Notes under the pieces: model-generated
What the model saw: the letters and a program-made list of their open reading frames with translations, nothing else
The model's database searches: none
What the model was told of the DNA's origin: nothing
Program-made: the position numbers and the translations under genes
Assembly: GCA_019744815.1 (NCBI GenBank)
Contig: JAIEUA010000015.1
Coordinates: forward strand, 1 to 46,172
Direction: 5' to 3'
Origin: Phycisphaerales bacterium
Lineage (GTDB): Bacteria > Planctomycetota > Phycisphaerae > Phycisphaerales > UBA1924
Length of the DNA: 46,172 bases
Shown here: one piece after another, positions 33,408-44,225 of the stretch
How the letters are laid out: each line of letters begins with the position of its first letter
How positions within the stretch are numbered: the stretch's first letter is position 1

Positions 33408-34598
33408 ATGCCCACGGACTCAGTCTCACTCTCCCGTCCCACCGACGCCGACATCCCCACGCTCGTCCGCATCATCACCCTCGCCTTCGCCGGCACCACC
33501 GAGGGCGTCACCAAGTGGCTCACCGAGCACGGGCTCCAGCACCTCCGCGTCCTCCGCGAAGGCGACGTGATCCCAGCGATGCTCCGCCGCGTCGACATGG
33601 GCCAGTACTTCGGCGGCCGCCGCGTCGGCCTCATGGGCATCGCCGGCGTCGGCACCGCTCCCGAGCACCGCGGCCGCGGGTACGCGCGGCAGATGATGGA
33701 ACTGATCGTCCGCGAAGCCTTCGAACAAGGCGTGCCCCTCGGCGGGCTCTACGCCTCCACCCAGGCCCTCTACCGCCAGTCCGGCTACGAGCAGGCCGGG
33801 CACCGCTTCCTCACCAAGATCCCCATCTCCCGCCTCGAGGGCATCGGCAAGGCCCGCCGCGTGGTCTCGCTCACCGAGGCCGATCACCCCCGCATCGAAG
33901 CGGTGTACAAAGCGTTCGCCGCCCTGTGGCCCGGCGCGCTCGACCGTGCACCCTACGGCTGGCAACGCATCCGCAAGATGTGGGACAGTGAGTACCAAGG
34001 CTTCGGCGTCCTCAACGAAGCCGGCGAATTGGGCGGCTACCTCTACCTCAGCCAGTCACGCGACGCGGCCACCGGCCGTCAAGAACTCACCCTCAGCGAC
34101 ATCGCCTTCACCAACGTCGACCACGCCCGCGCTCTCATCGGTCTGCTCGCCGACTTCGAGCCGATGGCCAACACCGTCAGCCTCGCCGGCGGTCCCATGC
34201 ACCCGCTCGTGACGCTCCTGCCTCAGCAGCGTTACGAGGTGAAGTTCAAGGACTACTGGATGCTCCGCGTGATCAACGTCGCCAAGGCCATCGAAAGCCG
34301 CGGCTACTCAAGCGCGGTTCGCGGCGGCGTCACCATCGACGTCCGCGATGACGTCGTCCCCGCCAACGCCGGCGCCTGGCGCGTCGAGATCGAGGGCGGC
34401 CGTGCCACTGTGACCCGCGGCACCACCGGCCCCGCTCGCCTCGCCTGCGACATCAAAGGACTCGCCGCCATCTACAGCGGCCTCTACACCCCACGCCAGG
34501 CCGCCCTTCTCGGACTCTGCGAAGGCGACGACGCCGCCTTCGACCTCCTCGCCGCCGCCTTCGCCCAAGGCACACCATGGATGTCGGACCACTTCTGA
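33408..34598 (+). CDS. Eis-like GNAT acetyltransferase with SCP2-like C-terminus
   Basis: The 396-residue protein has an N-terminal GNAT domain: VGLMGIAGVGTAPEHRGRGYARQMMELIVREAFEQGVPLGGLYAST, with the acetyl-CoA loop HRGRGYA, and YRQSGYEQAGHR. A second GNAT-like half and a C-terminal sterol-carrier-like domain (TIDVRDDVVPANAGAWRVEIEGGRATV...PARLACDIKGLAAIYSGLYTPRQAALLG) follow, the order of Eis proteins. Eis acetylates aminoglycosides or protein and peptide amines in mycobacteria; the substrate here is unknown. Start ATG 33408 with GAGGAG about 12 bases upstream. Confidence 0.82.
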   Translation: MPTDSVSLSRPTDADIPTLVRIITLAFAGTTEGVTKWLTEHGLQHLRVLREGDVIPAMLRRVDMGQYFGGRRVGLMGIAGVGTAPEHRGRGYARQMMELIVREAFEQGVPLGGLYASTQALYRQSGYEQAGHRFLTKIPISRLEGIGKARRVVSLTEADHPRIEAVYKAFAALWPGALDRAPYGWQRIRKMWDSEYQGFGVLNEAGELGGYLYLSQSRDAATGRQELTLSDIAFTNVDHARALIGLLADFEPMANTVSLAGGPMHPLVTLLPQQRYEVKFKDYWMLRVINVAKAIESRGYSSAVRGGVTIDVRDDVVPANAGAWRVEIEGGRATVTRGTTGPARLACDIKGLAAIYSGLYTPRQAALLGLCEGDDAAFDLLAAAFAQGTPWMSDHF

Positions 34599-34664
34599 TG
34601 ATGGACTGCTGAGGAGCAGACCAACACCGCGTACTTCGAACGAGCAAGTTCCTCCTCAGAACCC

Positions 34665-34701
34665 CTTCTCCCCTTCTCCCCTGCTCCCCTCTCCCCTTCC
34701 A
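34665..34701 (+). repeat. Pyrimidine tract upstream of the sugar transferase gene
   Basis: CCCCTTCTCCCC-type runs end about 18 bases before the start codon at 34719. Together with the tracts before dprA, hutI and the GNAT gene it makes a set of C/T-rich leaders without a Shine-Dalgarno. Confidence 0.6.
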
Positions 34702-34718
34702 TCGCTACCCTTCCCCAC

Positions 34719-36200
34719 TTGAACGCGGGCTTGCAAACCTCAGTCCTGATCGAACCCAAGCCCCGACCCGGCAGCGCCTCGGCGGGAGCGCCCATCCTCC
34801 ATTTCGGCCGCTGGTACTGGCTCACCGGCGTCGTCCTCGCCGCCGCCGACCTCCTCGTCTTCACCGCCTGCGGCGCCTCGGCCGTCTGGCTCTGGACCGC
34901 CGTCGAAAATCAAATCGTTCCCGGCGACTACCTCGCCCTCTGGCCCATGCTCCTGGTCTTCTTGGGCGTGTCGGCCATGGTCAAGCTCTACCCCGGCGTC
35001 GGCACCCACCCGGTCGAGGAGTTCCGCCGCCAGGGACTCGTCATCTCCCTCGTCTTCCTCGTCTTCGCGACCGGCACCTTCATGTTCAAGCAGGGGCCGA
35101 TCTACTCCCGCGCCGTCTTCGTGATCGCCTGGGCCCTCTGCTTCATCGCCGTGCCCATCGCTCGCACCGTCACCAAGCTGATCTTCAAGAAGGCCTCGTG
35201 GTTCGGATACCCCGCCGTCATCTTCGGCAACTCCCACGCCATCGAACGCCTCGTCGCTCAGCTCGGCCGCTACCCCAACCTCGGCCTCCGCGCCCGCGCC
35301 ATCGTCACCAGCGACGCCGCCGCGCCCGCGCAGATCGCCTCCATCCCCGTCATCGACGTCCAGACCCTCATCCCGACCCTGCGCGAGGCCGGCAAAGTCC
35401 CCTACGCCCTCGTCGGCACCGAGAACATGTCGCGAGAATCCATCAAGCACCTCCTCGAAGGCCCGCTCCAGTCCTTCCGCCACGTCATCCTCATCCCCGA
35501 CCTCCCTCTCCCCGCCACCCTCTGGATGACCGGCCGCGACCTCGGCGGCATGCTCGGCCTCGAGATCGAACACCGCCTCCTCGACCCCAGCCGCCGCCTC
35601 GTCAAGCGCTCCCTCGATCTCCTCGCGCTCGCCATCCTCCTCCCGGTCTTCCTGCCCGTCTTCGCCGTCCTCGCGGCCGTGATCAAGCTCGACTCCAAAG
35701 GCCCCGTCCTCATCGGCCTCCGCCGCGTCGGCTACAACGGCAAGATCTTCCACCAGATGAAGTTCCGCACCATGGTCACCAACAACGACCATGTCCTCCG
35801 CGACGCCCTCGCCCGCGACCCCGCGCTCAAGAAAGAATGGGACGAAACCCAGAAGCTCCGCGACGACCCGCGTCTCACGCGTGTCGGCCGCTGGCTCCGC
35901 CGCGCCAGCATCGATGAGCTGCCGCAGATCTTCAACGTGCTCTTGGGCCAGATGAGCCTCGTCGGCCCTCGCCCCATCACCACCGGCGAGACCGCCAAGT
36001 ACGAGGACCTCGCCTCGGTCTACACCAAGTCGCTCCCCGGCATGACCGGCCTGTGGCAGGTCTCCGGCCGCAACGACCTCTCCTACGACGACCGCGTCAC
36101 CCTCGACGCGTACTACGTCCGCAACTGGTCGATCTGGCTCGACCTTTACATCGTCATCAAAACGGTCTGGGTGGTGCTCACCGGCCGCGGCGCGTACTGA
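34719..36200 (+). CDS. Polyprenyl glycosylphosphotransferase (WbaP/EPS family)
   Basis: Transfers a sugar-1-phosphate from a UDP-sugar to undecaprenyl phosphate, the first step of an exopolysaccharide or O-antigen repeat. The 493-residue protein has an N-terminal membrane region (helices such as LTGVVLAAADLLVFTACGASAVWLW and GLVISLVFLVFATGTFMF), a CoA-binding-like middle (YPAVIFGNSHAIERLVAQL) and a C-terminal transferase domain. That domain begins KRSLDLLALAILLPVFLPVFAVLA and includes KGPVLIGLRRVGYNGKIFHQMKFRTM, RRASIDELPQIFNVLLGQMSLVGPRP and PGMTGLWQVSGRND, the typical signature. It is the only EPS gene in the window. The start is TTG at 34719, in frame with a second TTG at 34731. Its stop is nine bases from the convergent methyltransferase gene. 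Confidence 0.9.
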   Translation: MNAGLQTSVLIEPKPRPGSASAGAPILHFGRWYWLTGVVLAAADLLVFTACGASAVWLWTAVENQIVPGDYLALWPMLLVFLGVSAMVKLYPGVGTHPVEEFRRQGLVISLVFLVFATGTFMFKQGPIYSRAVFVIAWALCFIAVPIARTVTKLIFKKASWFGYPAVIFGNSHAIERLVAQLGRYPNLGLRARAIVTSDAAAPAQIASIPVIDVQTLIPTLREAGKVPYALVGTENMSRESIKHLLEGPLQSFRHVILIPDLPLPATLWMTGRDLGGMLGLEIEHRLLDPSRRLVKRSLDLLALAILLPVFLPVFAVLAAVIKLDSKGPVLIGLRRVGYNGKIFHQMKFRTMVTNNDHVLRDALARDPALKKEWDETQKLRDDPRLTRVGRWLRRASIDELPQIFNVLLGQMSLVGPRPITTGETAKYEDLASVYTKSLPGMTGLWQVSGRNDLSYDDRVTLDAYYVRNWSIWLDLYIVIKTVWVVLTGRGAY

Positions 36201-36209
36201 GCGCGACGC

Positions 36210-37013
36210 TCACGCCCCGGCGATCACCGGCTGCTGCTTCCGCTCGCCCATGAACACCAGCGCCGGCGGCAGATTCAGCCACACCACCCGCGTCCGCCGC
36301 ACGTTGTCAAAGTACCGCGGCAGGCGGCTGTGGAACCGACGACCCGCCGGCGTGAACAGCCCCATCTGGTAGCCGAACATCACGAACGTCCCGCCCGGCT
36401 TGAGCGCCTTGATCGTCGCCGCCAGGATCGAGTCCTGCAGCTTCTCCGGGAAGCTCGCCCACGGCAGGCAGCTGATCACCACGTCCAGCTGCTCGATCCC
36501 TTCCTTCCGGCACAACTCCACGATGTTCTCCGCGCTGTCCTCGTACAGCTTGACCTGCGGCAGGCGCTTGCGGCAGATCGCCGCCAGCTCCGCGCTCCGC
36601 TCGATCGCGAAGAACTTCGCCCCGGGCTTCACCCGGGTGATGAGCTCCTGCGTGACGGTGCCCGTGCCCGGGCCGTACTCGACGACGGCCTGCGCGTTGC
36701 TCCAATCAATCTGATCCGCCATCCGCTTGGCCAAGGCCCGCGAGCTCGCGGCAAACGCCCCCATCCGCCCCGGATGCGTGATGAACTCCGCCAGGAACTT
36801 CGCGTGCGCCGCCAGGCTCGACCGAGACGCCTTCCGCCGCGGCTCGACCAGACGATCGTGCCCACCCGCCTGCTCTCCCACCGGTCCATGGCCGTGCCCC
36901 GGCGCATGCCCATTGGCATACCCATGCGAGTGGGCCGAAGAGTTCGTCGACGCCGAGGAAGCAGTCTTCAAAGTCGATTCCCGTTCACGAGGCTTGCACG
37001 AATGCGAACACAA
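36210..37013 (-). CDS. PmtA-like SAM-dependent methyltransferase with His-rich N-terminus
   Basis: The 267-residue protein is a class I methyltransferase. AVVEYGPGTGTVTQELI is SAM motif I, KFFAIERSAELAAICRKRLPQVKLYEDSAENI contains the acidic loop, and LDVVISCLPWASFPEKLQDSIL is the post-motif segment. The upstream KFLAEFITHPGRMGAFAASSRALAKRM is characteristic of phosphatidylethanolamine N-methyltransferase (PmtA) or rRNA adenine methyltransferase relatives that act on membranes; PmtA is the better match. The N-terminus contains a His/Gly-rich stretch, HSHGYANGHAPGHGHG, which may bind metal or be unstructured. The start is TTG at 37013; the first 40 residues are uncertain. The lipid substrate is inferred from family. 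Confidence 0.75.
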   Translation of the reverse strand: MCSHSCKPRERESTLKTASSASTNSSAHSHGYANGHAPGHGHGPVGEQAGGHDRLVEPRRKASRSSLAAHAKFLAEFITHPGRMGAFAASSRALAKRMADQIDWSNAQAVVEYGPGTGTVTQELITRVKPGAKFFAIERSAELAAICRKRLPQVKLYEDSAENIVELCRKEGIEQLDVVISCLPWASFPEKLQDSILAATIKALKPGGTFVMFGYQMGLFTPAGRRFHSRLPRYFDNVRRTRVVWLNLPPALVFMGERKQQPVIAGA

Positions 37014-37169
37014 CGCCTTCCCTCGCCCCGATCCCCTCGGGCCCGCAGCGATCGGGCCTCCAAAGCGGAGCGTAGCAAAAGGTCAGAAGGCTAGCACCCG
37101 CCGCCGCTTGCGGGGATGGTCAACCAACGGTTTCCAGACTCGGGCTTTGGCCGGTCCTCGCTCCCACTC

Positions 37170-38921
37170 TTATTCGGGACGCCGCCCGGAATCTTTCTCG
37201 CCCGTCGTCGCGCTCGGGTCAATCGGCGCCAGGGGATCTGCGGGCACCATCATCCGGAACGTGCTCCCGTGACCCTCCTCGCTCTCCAGCGCGATCGTCC
37301 CCCGATGCTCCTCCGCCACGCGCTTGGCCACCGCCAACCCCAGCCCCGTGCCCCGCAACCCCTTCGTCGTGTTGAACGGCTCGAACACCCACTGCTGCTT
37401 GCCCTTGGGGATGCCCGGCCCGTTGTCGATCACATCCAAAACCGCCCACGCCATCCCCGTCTGCGCCGGGTTCAGCGACGCCGTCAACGCCTTCATCGGC
37501 GCCGTGCCCGGCGCCAGATGCCGGTACACCGCCCGCACCGTCACGACCCCCTTCCCCGGTTCCACCGCCTCCACCGCATTCGTCAACAGGTTCATCACCG
37601 CCTGATGCATCAGCCCCGGGTCAAACGCAATCGGCGGCATCTCCGGATCAATATCCACGATCACCGCCACCTGCCGCGCCTCCGCCGTCGGACGCAGCAG
37701 CTCCACGCAGTCGTCCACGATCGTCTGCAGCTTCTCCAACTCCACCTCGGGCTTGCGGTGCCGCGAGTACGCGAGCATGTTGCTCGTCAGGCTGACGATC
37801 CGGTCCAGGTTTCGCTTAAAGATGTCCCAGCCGCCCTTGGCGATCTTCAGATCATCCTTCCGCAATCCCAGCTCGACCACGTCCGCCCCGCCGCGGATCC
37901 CCTGCAGGATGTTCTTGATCGAGTGTGACAAGCTCGCCACCGTCTCGCCCACCGCCGCCAGCCGCTCGGTCCGCAGCCGCCGCGCATACCCCTCCGCGTT
38001 GGCGAGCGCCAAGCCCGCGTGCTGCCCGACCGCGTTCATCAGCGCCAACTGCTCCGCCGTGAACGTGTAGTTCGCCAGCGTGCTGTCGATGTAGATCGCG
38101 CCAAAGGTCGCCCCGCGGAAGCTGATCGGCGAGCAGATCGCGCTCCGCACATGCATCCGCTGCACGCTGTCGCCCGCCGCGAACCGCGGGTCGTTCATCG
38201 CGTTCGACGACAGCACGCCCTCGCTCTTCTTCAGCACGTGCTGCAGGATCGTCCGCGGCACATGGATCTTCGCATCGTCCTCGCTCGCCGGCGCAGTGCG
38301 GTACTTCACCACCGCCGGCTTGGGCTGGTCTGGGTCGCCGTGCTTGGTGAGCACGATGAACCCGCGCTCGGGCTTGAACTCGCGGAAGACCATCTCCATC
38401 ACGCTCTTGAGCAGCTCCTGCTTGTCGGTGAGCTGGCTCGTCAGGCTCGTCAACTGGTAGATCACCCGCAGGTGGTGCGCCGCCGCGATCCGCGGCTCGG
38501 GCTCCGACATCACCAGCGATTCGTCGTTGGGATTCGATCGCGGGCTCAGCACATCGCCCGCCAGCGTCCGCTCGATCGACGCGTCCATCTGGTTGGGCTT
38601 CGCGAGCTTGATGATGTCCGGGTCGTTGGACTCCGTGAACCCAAAGACCATCAGCGTGGCGCCGACGCGGATCTGATCCCCCGGCCGCAGCCGCACCCGG
38701 TCCTTGATCTTCTCGCCGTTGACGTACGTCCCGTTCTGCGACTGCAGATCGCGGAGGAACCACGCCCCGCTGTCGGGCGTCATCTCCGCGTGCCGACGGC
38801 TCACCGTGCTGTCGGTGATCGGCAACGCCTCACCCGACCGCCCGATGAGCTGCGGCTCGTGATCCGGAAGCTGAAACGTCCGCCCCTTGTCAGGGCCTTG
38901 CAGGACGGTGAGGATGAGCAC
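37170..38921 (-). CDS. FHA-GAF sensor histidine kinase
   Basis: The 583-residue cytosolic kinase has an N-terminal FHA domain (about 1-95: GRSGEALPITDSTVSRRHAEMTPDSGAWFLRDLQSQNGTYVNG) and a linker. A GAF domain (about 155-310: FGAIYIDSTLANYTFTAEQLALMNAVGQHAGLALANAE) follows. The dimerisation/histidine domain carries the phospho-accepting His333 in VASLSHSIKNILQG. The HATPase_c domain has N box HQAVMNLLTNAVEAV, G1 DVIDNGPGIPKG and G2 GTGLGLAVAKRVAEEH. The FHA domain suggests that phosphothreonine on a Ser/Thr kinase-type partner feeds into two-component signalling. No response regulator is adjacent, so its target is elsewhere. Start ATG at 38921. Confidence 0.92.
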   Translation of the reverse strand: MLILTVLQGPDKGRTFQLPDHEPQLIGRSGEALPITDSTVSRRHAEMTPDSGAWFLRDLQSQNGTYVNGEKIKDRVRLRPGDQIRVGATLMVFGFTESNDPDIIKLAKPNQMDASIERTLAGDVLSPRSNPNDESLVMSEPEPRIAAAHHLRVIYQLTSLTSQLTDKQELLKSVMEMVFREFKPERGFIVLTKHGDPDQPKPAVVKYRTAPASEDDAKIHVPRTILQHVLKKSEGVLSSNAMNDPRFAAGDSVQRMHVRSAICSPISFRGATFGAIYIDSTLANYTFTAEQLALMNAVGQHAGLALANAEGYARRLRTERLAAVGETVASLSHSIKNILQGIRGGADVVELGLRKDDLKIAKGGWDIFKRNLDRIVSLTSNMLAYSRHRKPEVELEKLQTIVDDCVELLRPTAEARQVAVIVDIDPEMPPIAFDPGLMHQAVMNLLTNAVEAVEPGKGVVTVRAVYRHLAPGTAPMKALTASLNPAQTGMAWAVLDVIDNGPGIPKGKQQWVFEPFNTTKGLRGTGLGLAVAKRVAEEHRGTIALESEEGHGSTFRMMVPADPLAPIDPSATTGEKDSGRRPE

Positions 38922-38959
38922 AGGTCATTCTACGAAGGCCGAGGCGACCCACGACCTCA

Positions 38960-39715
38960 TCAGCTGGCCGAGACGTTCCGGCGCCTGCGAGACGCGAGCC
39001 CCACGACGCCGGGGATCACCCAGAGCGTCGATGCGGTCGGGATGACCGTGAGACTCAGCTCGGTGCCATAGTCGACTCCGCCAAAGTCATCCGCCACCCA
39101 CAACCCGCGCGAGAAGTTGCTGAACGTGTAGCGTCCGGGACCCAGATCGATCCCCGAGGCGCTGTCTCCCAGCCCGAAGTCGATAGCGACGAGGTACTGG
39201 TCATACCCCAGAGAAGAGTCAATCCGATACAAAACACCGGAAGATAGGTTGGGATAAAAATCCATCTCCGAACTCTCGAAACGTTTCCACGTCGCGTGCA
39301 CGCTCTGGGTAAGGCTGAACTCAACGGAGAGCGACGCCTCCGAAGAACCACCGCCCGACACCGCGAACTGCTGCAGATCGGGCGAGTATCCACGCCGCCC
39401 ATCCACATCCAATCCAAAGCGGAACGAGTAAACATCCGGATTGTCGAAGTTGTCGCCGTTGACAAAGGCCCGAGCCGCGAACCCACCGCCGGTCGAGCCG
39501 CCGCTGCTTGATCGAACAGTCCTCGCTGCCCCATTGAACCCCAAAGTCGTGTCGGACGGCGCGATGAACGAGTTCACAAGCGTGGAACTGTCGGAAAAAG
39601 TCCACGACTCGGCACCCGACGCCGCGGTCGAGACATCCTGGATCGAAAGCCCGGAAAACGCCGCGAGAGAAGAAGAAGCAACTCCGGCGACAACAACGGC
39701 TGGCGCAAGTCTCAT
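38960..39715 (-). CDS. PEP-CTERM-type exported protein
   Basis: The 251-residue protein has a short signal peptide (MRLAPAVVVAGVASSSLAAF), a Ser/Gly-rich beta body (for example GYDQYLVAIDFGLGDSASGIDLGPGRYTFSNFSRGL) and the C-terminal tail IPTASTLWVIPGVVGLASRRRR. A short conserved motif, a membrane-spanning stretch and a basic cluster are the three parts of a PEP-CTERM sorting signal. Here the PEP-like element is IPTAST. It would be processed by an exosortase-type enzyme elsewhere in the genome. The frame and start at 39715 give an uninterrupted product, unlike the split example at 9170. Confidence 0.75.
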   Translation of the reverse strand: MRLAPAVVVAGVASSSLAAFSGLSIQDVSTAASGAESWTFSDSSTLVNSFIAPSDTTLGFNGAARTVRSSSGGSTGGGFAARAFVNGDNFDNPDVYSFRFGLDVDGRRGYSPDLQQFAVSGGGSSEASLSVEFSLTQSVHATWKRFESSEMDFYPNLSSGVLYRIDSSLGYDQYLVAIDFGLGDSASGIDLGPGRYTFSNFSRGLWVADDFGGVDYGTELSLTVIPTASTLWVIPGVVGLASRRRRNVSAS

Positions 39716-39919
39716 GCGACAAATCCTCCAAGCAGCAGCAACGACCTGATCATCGCTTCCGCTGCCGATGTGGCGAGTCTACCGAACCGCCAGATCGACC
39801 GCAAGCGGACTTCCTCTCTTCCTCTATTGTTTCTCAGACCCTCCTTCGAATGCGTGTTTCTCGGACGTAGATCGACGTAGGTCGCCCGGTCACTGGTGAC
39901 GCCCCCATACGCTCCTTCT

Positions 39920-40396
39920 ATGGACCGCACCGCCATCGACACCTACGCCGCCCAAGCCGATGAACTCAAGCTTTGGATCGCCGGCCTCACCCGCGACCAG
40001 CTCAACGCCCACCCCGTCCCCGGCACGTGGAGCATCGCGCAGTGCGTCTTCCACACCCTCGACAGCGACCTGGTCGCCACCGACCGCATCAAGCGCATCG
40101 CCGCCATGGACCTGCCGCTGCTGATGAACTACGACGAGTCCCGCTACGCCGGGCTGCTCGCCTACGACAAACGCTCCGCCGCCAACGCCTGCGAGCTCTT
40201 CGCCCTCAACCGCCGCCACACCGCCGAATTGCTCGTCACCCTCCCCGACGAGGCCTTCGAACGCCAGGGCGTCCACAGCGTCCGCGGCCTCATCTCCCTC
40301 GGCTGGATCGTCACCCACTACGTCGAACACGTCCTGCACCACAAGAAGTTCGTGGTCGAAAAGCGACTCGCGCTCGGCCGTCCTTTGAACACATGA
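39920..40396 (+). CDS. DinB superfamily protein
   Basis: The 158-residue protein shows the four-helix DinB pattern: AAQADELKLWIAGLTRDQLNAHPVPGTWSIAQCVFHTLDSDLVATDRI with the first His ligand in FHTLD, and THYVEHVLHHKKFVVEKRL with the second and third His ligands near the C-terminus. The spacing fits a metal-binding bundle as in bacillithiol S-transferases and unassigned hydrolases. It is a second, divergent paralogue of the gene at 6801. The start is the ATG at 39920 (MDRTAIDTYAAQADEL). The following 200 bases to glk hold no gene that I recognise. Confidence 0.85.
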   Translation: MDRTAIDTYAAQADELKLWIAGLTRDQLNAHPVPGTWSIAQCVFHTLDSDLVATDRIKRIAAMDLPLLMNYDESRYAGLLAYDKRSAANACELFALNRRHTAELLVTLPDEAFERQGVHSVRGLISLGWIVTHYVEHVLHHKKFVVEKRLALGRPLNT

Positions 40397-40596
40397 TCGC
40401 CGACGCCCAGCGAGCCGGGGCGTCCTCGCCCCGCGCGCCGGCGCTCCCATCCGCAGCACATCCTGTGAACCAAGCGTCATACGGCGGGGCAAGCAACTCC
40501 CGGCTTGCGCTCGAAGTCACCACTCGCTTCATCCTTCTTGACCGCAGGGACCCGAGTCCGTTTGCGTTCTCCGCGTCCTCCGCGGTGAACTGTCTT

Positions 40597-41568
40597 TTAC
40601 TTCTCGTGCCGCTCCATCGCGATCATCGCGGCACCGATCAGCCCCGCCTTGTCCTCGAGCGTGCTCGCCACCACCTTCACCTGCTTGCACCGCTCCGGGA
40701 ACGCGAACTTCCGCGTTTGCTGCTCCACCAGGCTCACCCAGTTCGAGCCCATCGCCTCGGTCAGCCCGCCGCCCAACACGATCCGGTCGATCGACAGCAG
40801 CGTCACCACCCCGCCCAGCGTGATGCCGAGCAGCTCCGCCGCGTTGTCCAGCACCTCCACCGTCAGCTCGTCCTTCTCCTCGTACGCCTTCGCGACCAGC
40901 TTGCTCTTGATCTTCTCGAGGTCCCCCTCGGCGTACTCCGTCAGCTTGCTCTTGCGGTTCGCCTTGATCAGCTTCACCAGCCGGTTCACCACGCTCGTCC
41001 GCGAGCAGTTGTGCTCCAGCGAACGCTCCCCCGGCGGATTGAACGGGATCGCGATCATGTGACCGATCTCACCCGCCGTCAGCAGCGGCCCGTAGTACAG
41101 CTCGCCGTTGAGAATCAGCCCGCCGCCGATCCCCGTTCCCAGCCACACACCCAAAAGATGCTTCGCGTTCTTGCCGGCGCCGAGCTTGTTCTCGCCCCAC
41201 ACCGCCGCATTTACGTCGTTGTCGAGATACGTCTTGACCCCGGTCTTCTTCTGCAGGATCGACGCCGCGTTCACGTTCGTCCACCGCAGGTTGCCAGCCT
41301 CCAGCACGACCCCCTCGTTGGGGTCCACCGCGCCCGGCGCCGCCAGCCCGATCGCCTCAAGATCCGTCAGCTTCACCTTCGCCTCGCCGCACGCCTCGAC
41401 GATCCCCTCCACGATGCGGCTCATCACCCCATCAACCCCATCCTCCGCCTTGGTCTTGCGCTTCGCCTGCGACAGCAGCTTCAAGTCCGACGACACCACC
41501 CCGATCTGCATGTTGGTGCCGCCCAGATCGATGCCGACATAAAAACCGGTTTTGCCGTTCTTGGCCAT
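40597..41568 (-). CDS. ROK family glucokinase
   Basis: Phosphorylates glucose with ATP. The 323-residue protein has the ROK pattern: the phosphate-binding VGIDLGGTNMQIGVV (about 10-25), LEAIGLAAPGAVDPNEG, YLDNDVNAAVWGE with the catalytic Asp, LGTGIGGGLILNGELYYGPLLTAGEIGHMIAIP, and the C-terminal LGGGLTEAMG adenosine motif. The Cys-x-Cys-Gly-x2-Gly-Cys zinc site found after GEIGHM in most ROK kinases is missing; instead the sequence reads FNPPGERSLEHNCSRTS. The sugar specificity (glucose, mannose or other) cannot be read from sequence. The start is ATG 41568; the frame continues above it but the ROK domain begins there. A purine-rich (minus-strand pyrimidine) patch lies just upstream. It is divergent from pckA. 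Confidence 0.88.
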   Translation of the reverse strand: MAKNGKTGFYVGIDLGGTNMQIGVVSSDLKLLSQAKRKTKAEDGVDGVMSRIVEGIVEACGEAKVKLTDLEAIGLAAPGAVDPNEGVVLEAGNLRWTNVNAASILQKKTGVKTYLDNDVNAAVWGENKLGAGKNAKHLLGVWLGTGIGGGLILNGELYYGPLLTAGEIGHMIAIPFNPPGERSLEHNCSRTSVVNRLVKLIKANRKSKLTEYAEGDLEKIKSKLVAKAYEEKDELTVEVLDNAAELLGITLGGVVTLLSIDRIVLGGGLTEAMGSNWVSLVEQQTRKFAFPERCKQVKVVASTLEDKAGLIGAAMIAMERHEK

Positions 41569-41740
41569 GGAGGTGTCCGTGGGTCGCGGTCGAGAGCGCG
41601 GGGAGCGGGGGAGTGGGGGATTGGGGGCAGAGTGCGGCCTCAGCGGGCCGGAAACAAAGGCCGTCGAGTGTATCGGTCGGCTTTGGTGCGGTCTGAATCG
41701 AGGCTTCCCAACTCGGTTCTTCTCCCGATCTCCAGCCCAT

Positions 41741-41769
41741 TTGCCCCGCTTTTCTTCCCCGTCTATCGT
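41741..41769 (+). promoter_or_regulatory. Candidate promoter of pckA
   Basis: TTGCCC at 41741-41746, a 17-base spacer, TATCGT at 41764-41769. Both boxes match the consensus in 4 of 6 positions. The 345-base glk-pckA gap holds no other feature apart from the C/T-rich (minus) patch near 41596-41636. Confidence 0.3.
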
Positions 41770-41913
41770 GTATTCCGGTTGGCCTGATTTCCCTGCATGT
41801 GGAATCGACCCATCGGCGTCGGCGGCGTTTCCCGCCGATCCTTCCCCTCGCCCGGCTCCGCCCCGCGAGGGTCCGGCCCGCACTCCCGCGGCCGGCCAAG
41901 AGGAGGCCCAGCC

Positions 41914-43539
<1,626 letters not shown>

Positions 43540-43542
43540 GAA

Positions 43543-44130
43543 ATGTTTCGACAACTCTTCGGATTTGGGGCGAAGAAGCGCATACGCAAGTACTGCCCCG
43601 ACATCACGCCAGAGGAATGGAACGCGTATCCCGCGTGGGAGTTCTGTATTGACGAGGAAGGCGTGCCGGGTCAAGATGAAGCGACGATGCGACCGCTGGT
43701 TGGTGCCAAGCGTGTTCAGTTTCCGCAGTTCGGCGGCGTCGTGGCGACCGATTTTCGATCAGCCTGTGGCAAGACCTACTTCGGATTTGTAGAACCCGGT
43801 GATGGATTGGACGACGGATGGAAGGCCGATCCGACGATCGTGCTTCCGGCGCCGGCTCGGGTTGAAACCGGCAATTCGAAGCTCGACGCGTACAACCAGA
43901 TCGTGAGCAACGGACACAACCAGATTCGCTTCTATGTTCCCGCGATGCAGGATGACGTTTGCCGACCCTACATGGATGTCGCCTATCGAATTCTCGAGAC
44001 GTCCGCGGACCAGATGTGGCCGCTCCGCATCACCCCGAGAATCGCGATCGGCGGCTATCCCGAGTCGTGGGAGATCGACGGTTGGCTTCGATATCGCGGT
44101 GTCGGTGGTAAGCGGCATGTGATTCGATGA
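43543..44130 (+). CDS. Uncharacterised protein following pckA
   Basis: The 195-residue product starts MFRQLFGFGAKKRIRKYCPDITPEEW, a short basic N-terminus, and contains no recognisable enzyme motif. It has a balanced soluble composition with many aromatic and acidic residues (WEIDGWLRYRGVGG near the end). The ATG at 43543 lies four bases after the pckA stop, so it may be translated from the same message, although its base composition is more AT-rich than pckA. No similarity comes to mind; it could be an accessory or immunity-type protein. Confidence 0.6.
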   Translation: MFRQLFGFGAKKRIRKYCPDITPEEWNAYPAWEFCIDEEGVPGQDEATMRPLVGAKRVQFPQFGGVVATDFRSACGKTYFGFVEPGDGLDDGWKADPTIVLPAPARVETGNSKLDAYNQIVSNGHNQIRFYVPAMQDDVCRPYMDVAYRILETSADQMWPLRITPRIAIGGYPESWEIDGWLRYRGVGGKRHVIR

Positions 44131-44225
44131 CATAGTCGCGAACGGGTCCGGGGCAGGTGCGATTTGGATTTGGAGTTAGTTCGTGCAGCCGCCCCTCTCC
44201 CCGCCCGGAGGGCGCACGACCGTTG

